Source: an uncultured SAR116 cluster alpha proteobacterium
GTDB lineage: Bacteria; Pseudomonadota; Alphaproteobacteria; Puniceispirillales; Marisalimonadaceae
Direction of reading: 5' to 3'
DNA: 46,104 bases
Assembly (NCBI GenBank): GCA_902616005.1
Contig: CACMRG010000012.1
Span: 1 to 46,104, forward strand
The first letter of the stretch is position 1, and the number at the start of each line of letters is the position of its first letter. The notes under the pieces are model-generated. The model was given only the letters and a program-made list of their open reading frames with translations. It searched no databases and was not told where the DNA came from. A program made the translations under genes and the position numbers. Below are positions 45,890-46,104 of this stretch, piece by piece.

Positions 45890-46104
45890 TTTTTAAATAG
45901 AAATGGTAATTCAAATACTTTTTTTAAATCTTTATCTAAGTTACTCATAATTTTGTCTATAGATTTTGTTTCTATATTTAAAAGTACATTTAAACTCTTT
46001 ATATAAATTGAATTTAACAAAGCAGCTTTTATATTTAATTTTAAAAATGGGTCCTGGTCACCACAACATCTCATTAACTTTAAAATAAATTTATGATTCT
46101 GATT
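45886..46104 (-). CDS. C-terminal end of an unidentified gene, cut by window edge
   Basis: The frame is open from the right edge down to a stop at 45888-45886, giving at least 72 residues. An internal Met at 46074 is not necessarily the start, since the frame stays open upstream of it. The piece is helical and mixed-charge, with C-C near its beginning and no membrane segment or recognisable motif. Its stop codon overlaps the kinase stop on the other strand by two bases. No function can be assigned. Confidence 0.55.
   Translation of the reverse strand, partial: NQNHKFILKLMRCCGDQDPFLKLNIKAALLNSIYIKSLNVLLNIETKSIDKIMSNLDKDLKKVFELPFLFKN

Noticed and set aside
1-46104. CRISPR arrays, insertion sequences, prophage or att sites
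   Set aside because: No regularly spaced repeats, transposase, integrase or phage structural genes were seen anywhere in the window.

Overview
The window comes from a very AT-rich, streamlined alphaproteobacterium, most likely a free-living marine lineage of the SAR11/HIMB59/AEGEAN-169 kind. This is inferred from gene order and gene style; nothing in the window fixes the taxon. Supporting signs are yebC-ruvC-ruvA-ruvB-ybgC-tolQ-tolR-tolA-tolB in one run, a coiled-coil protein-zapA-6S RNA-ygfA run, a class I (DhnA-type) aldolase beside efp and a suhB-like gene, yqeY-dnaG-rpoD, a zinc-free L31 and many 4-bp overlaps. No prophage, insertion sequence, CRISPR array or rRNA operon was seen.

Layout. 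(1) 1-9049, minus: a possible pal start, Tol-Pal genes, Holliday-junction genes ruvABC, yebC, a YmdB-type phosphoesterase, ygfA, 6S RNA, zapA and a small coiled-coil protein. (2) 9150-14157, plus: aldolase, EF-P, a SuhB-like protein that has lost its catalytic residues, a MotA/TolQ-like plus MotB/OmpA-like membrane pair, a small membrane-protein gene that appears frameshifted, and rpmE. (3) 14158-18121, minus: glyS, glyQ, a small zinc-ribbon membrane protein and an S49 peptidase. (4) 18267-21174, plus: polyprenyl synthase, an HTH protein and an RlmD-type rRNA methyltransferase. (5) 21171-29482, minus: a three-gene sugar-acid cluster (IlvD/Edd, RraA-like, UxaA) behind a palindromic promoter, a CAU-anticodon tRNA, rpoD, dnaG and yqeY. 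(6) 29589-35460, plus: carA, carB, greA and an ELM1-family gene. (7) 35449-37602, minus: msrP and aspC. (8) 37660-42877, plus: uvrB, uvrC, pgsA, moaD and moaE. (9) 42878-43753, minus: ilvE. (10) 43882-45889, plus: an OmpR/EnvZ-type two-component system. (11) 45886-46104, minus: the end of an unidentified gene.

Most genes are housekeeping. The most informative features are unusual: two conserved genes (moaE and ompR) whose full-length frames begin at AUA and AUU behind good Shine-Dalgarno sequences; a perfect 32-bp palindrome that contains the -10 box of the sugar-acid cluster and touches its ATG, implying a nearly leaderless and probably repressed transcript; a SuhB pseudoenzyme; a stator-like MotA/MotB pair with no flagellar genes nearby; a one-base frameshift in a small membrane gene; and five out of five convergent gene pairs that abut or overlap at their stop codons, leaving no room for ordinary terminators.

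Functional links inside the window: MoaD and MoaE make the molybdopterin that MsrP needs; UvrB with UvrC and RuvA, RuvB and RuvC cover excision and recombination repair; rpoD and 6S RNA are sigma factor and regulator of its holoenzyme; TolQ, TolR, TolA and TolB and the MotA/MotB-like pair are two separate energised envelope machines.
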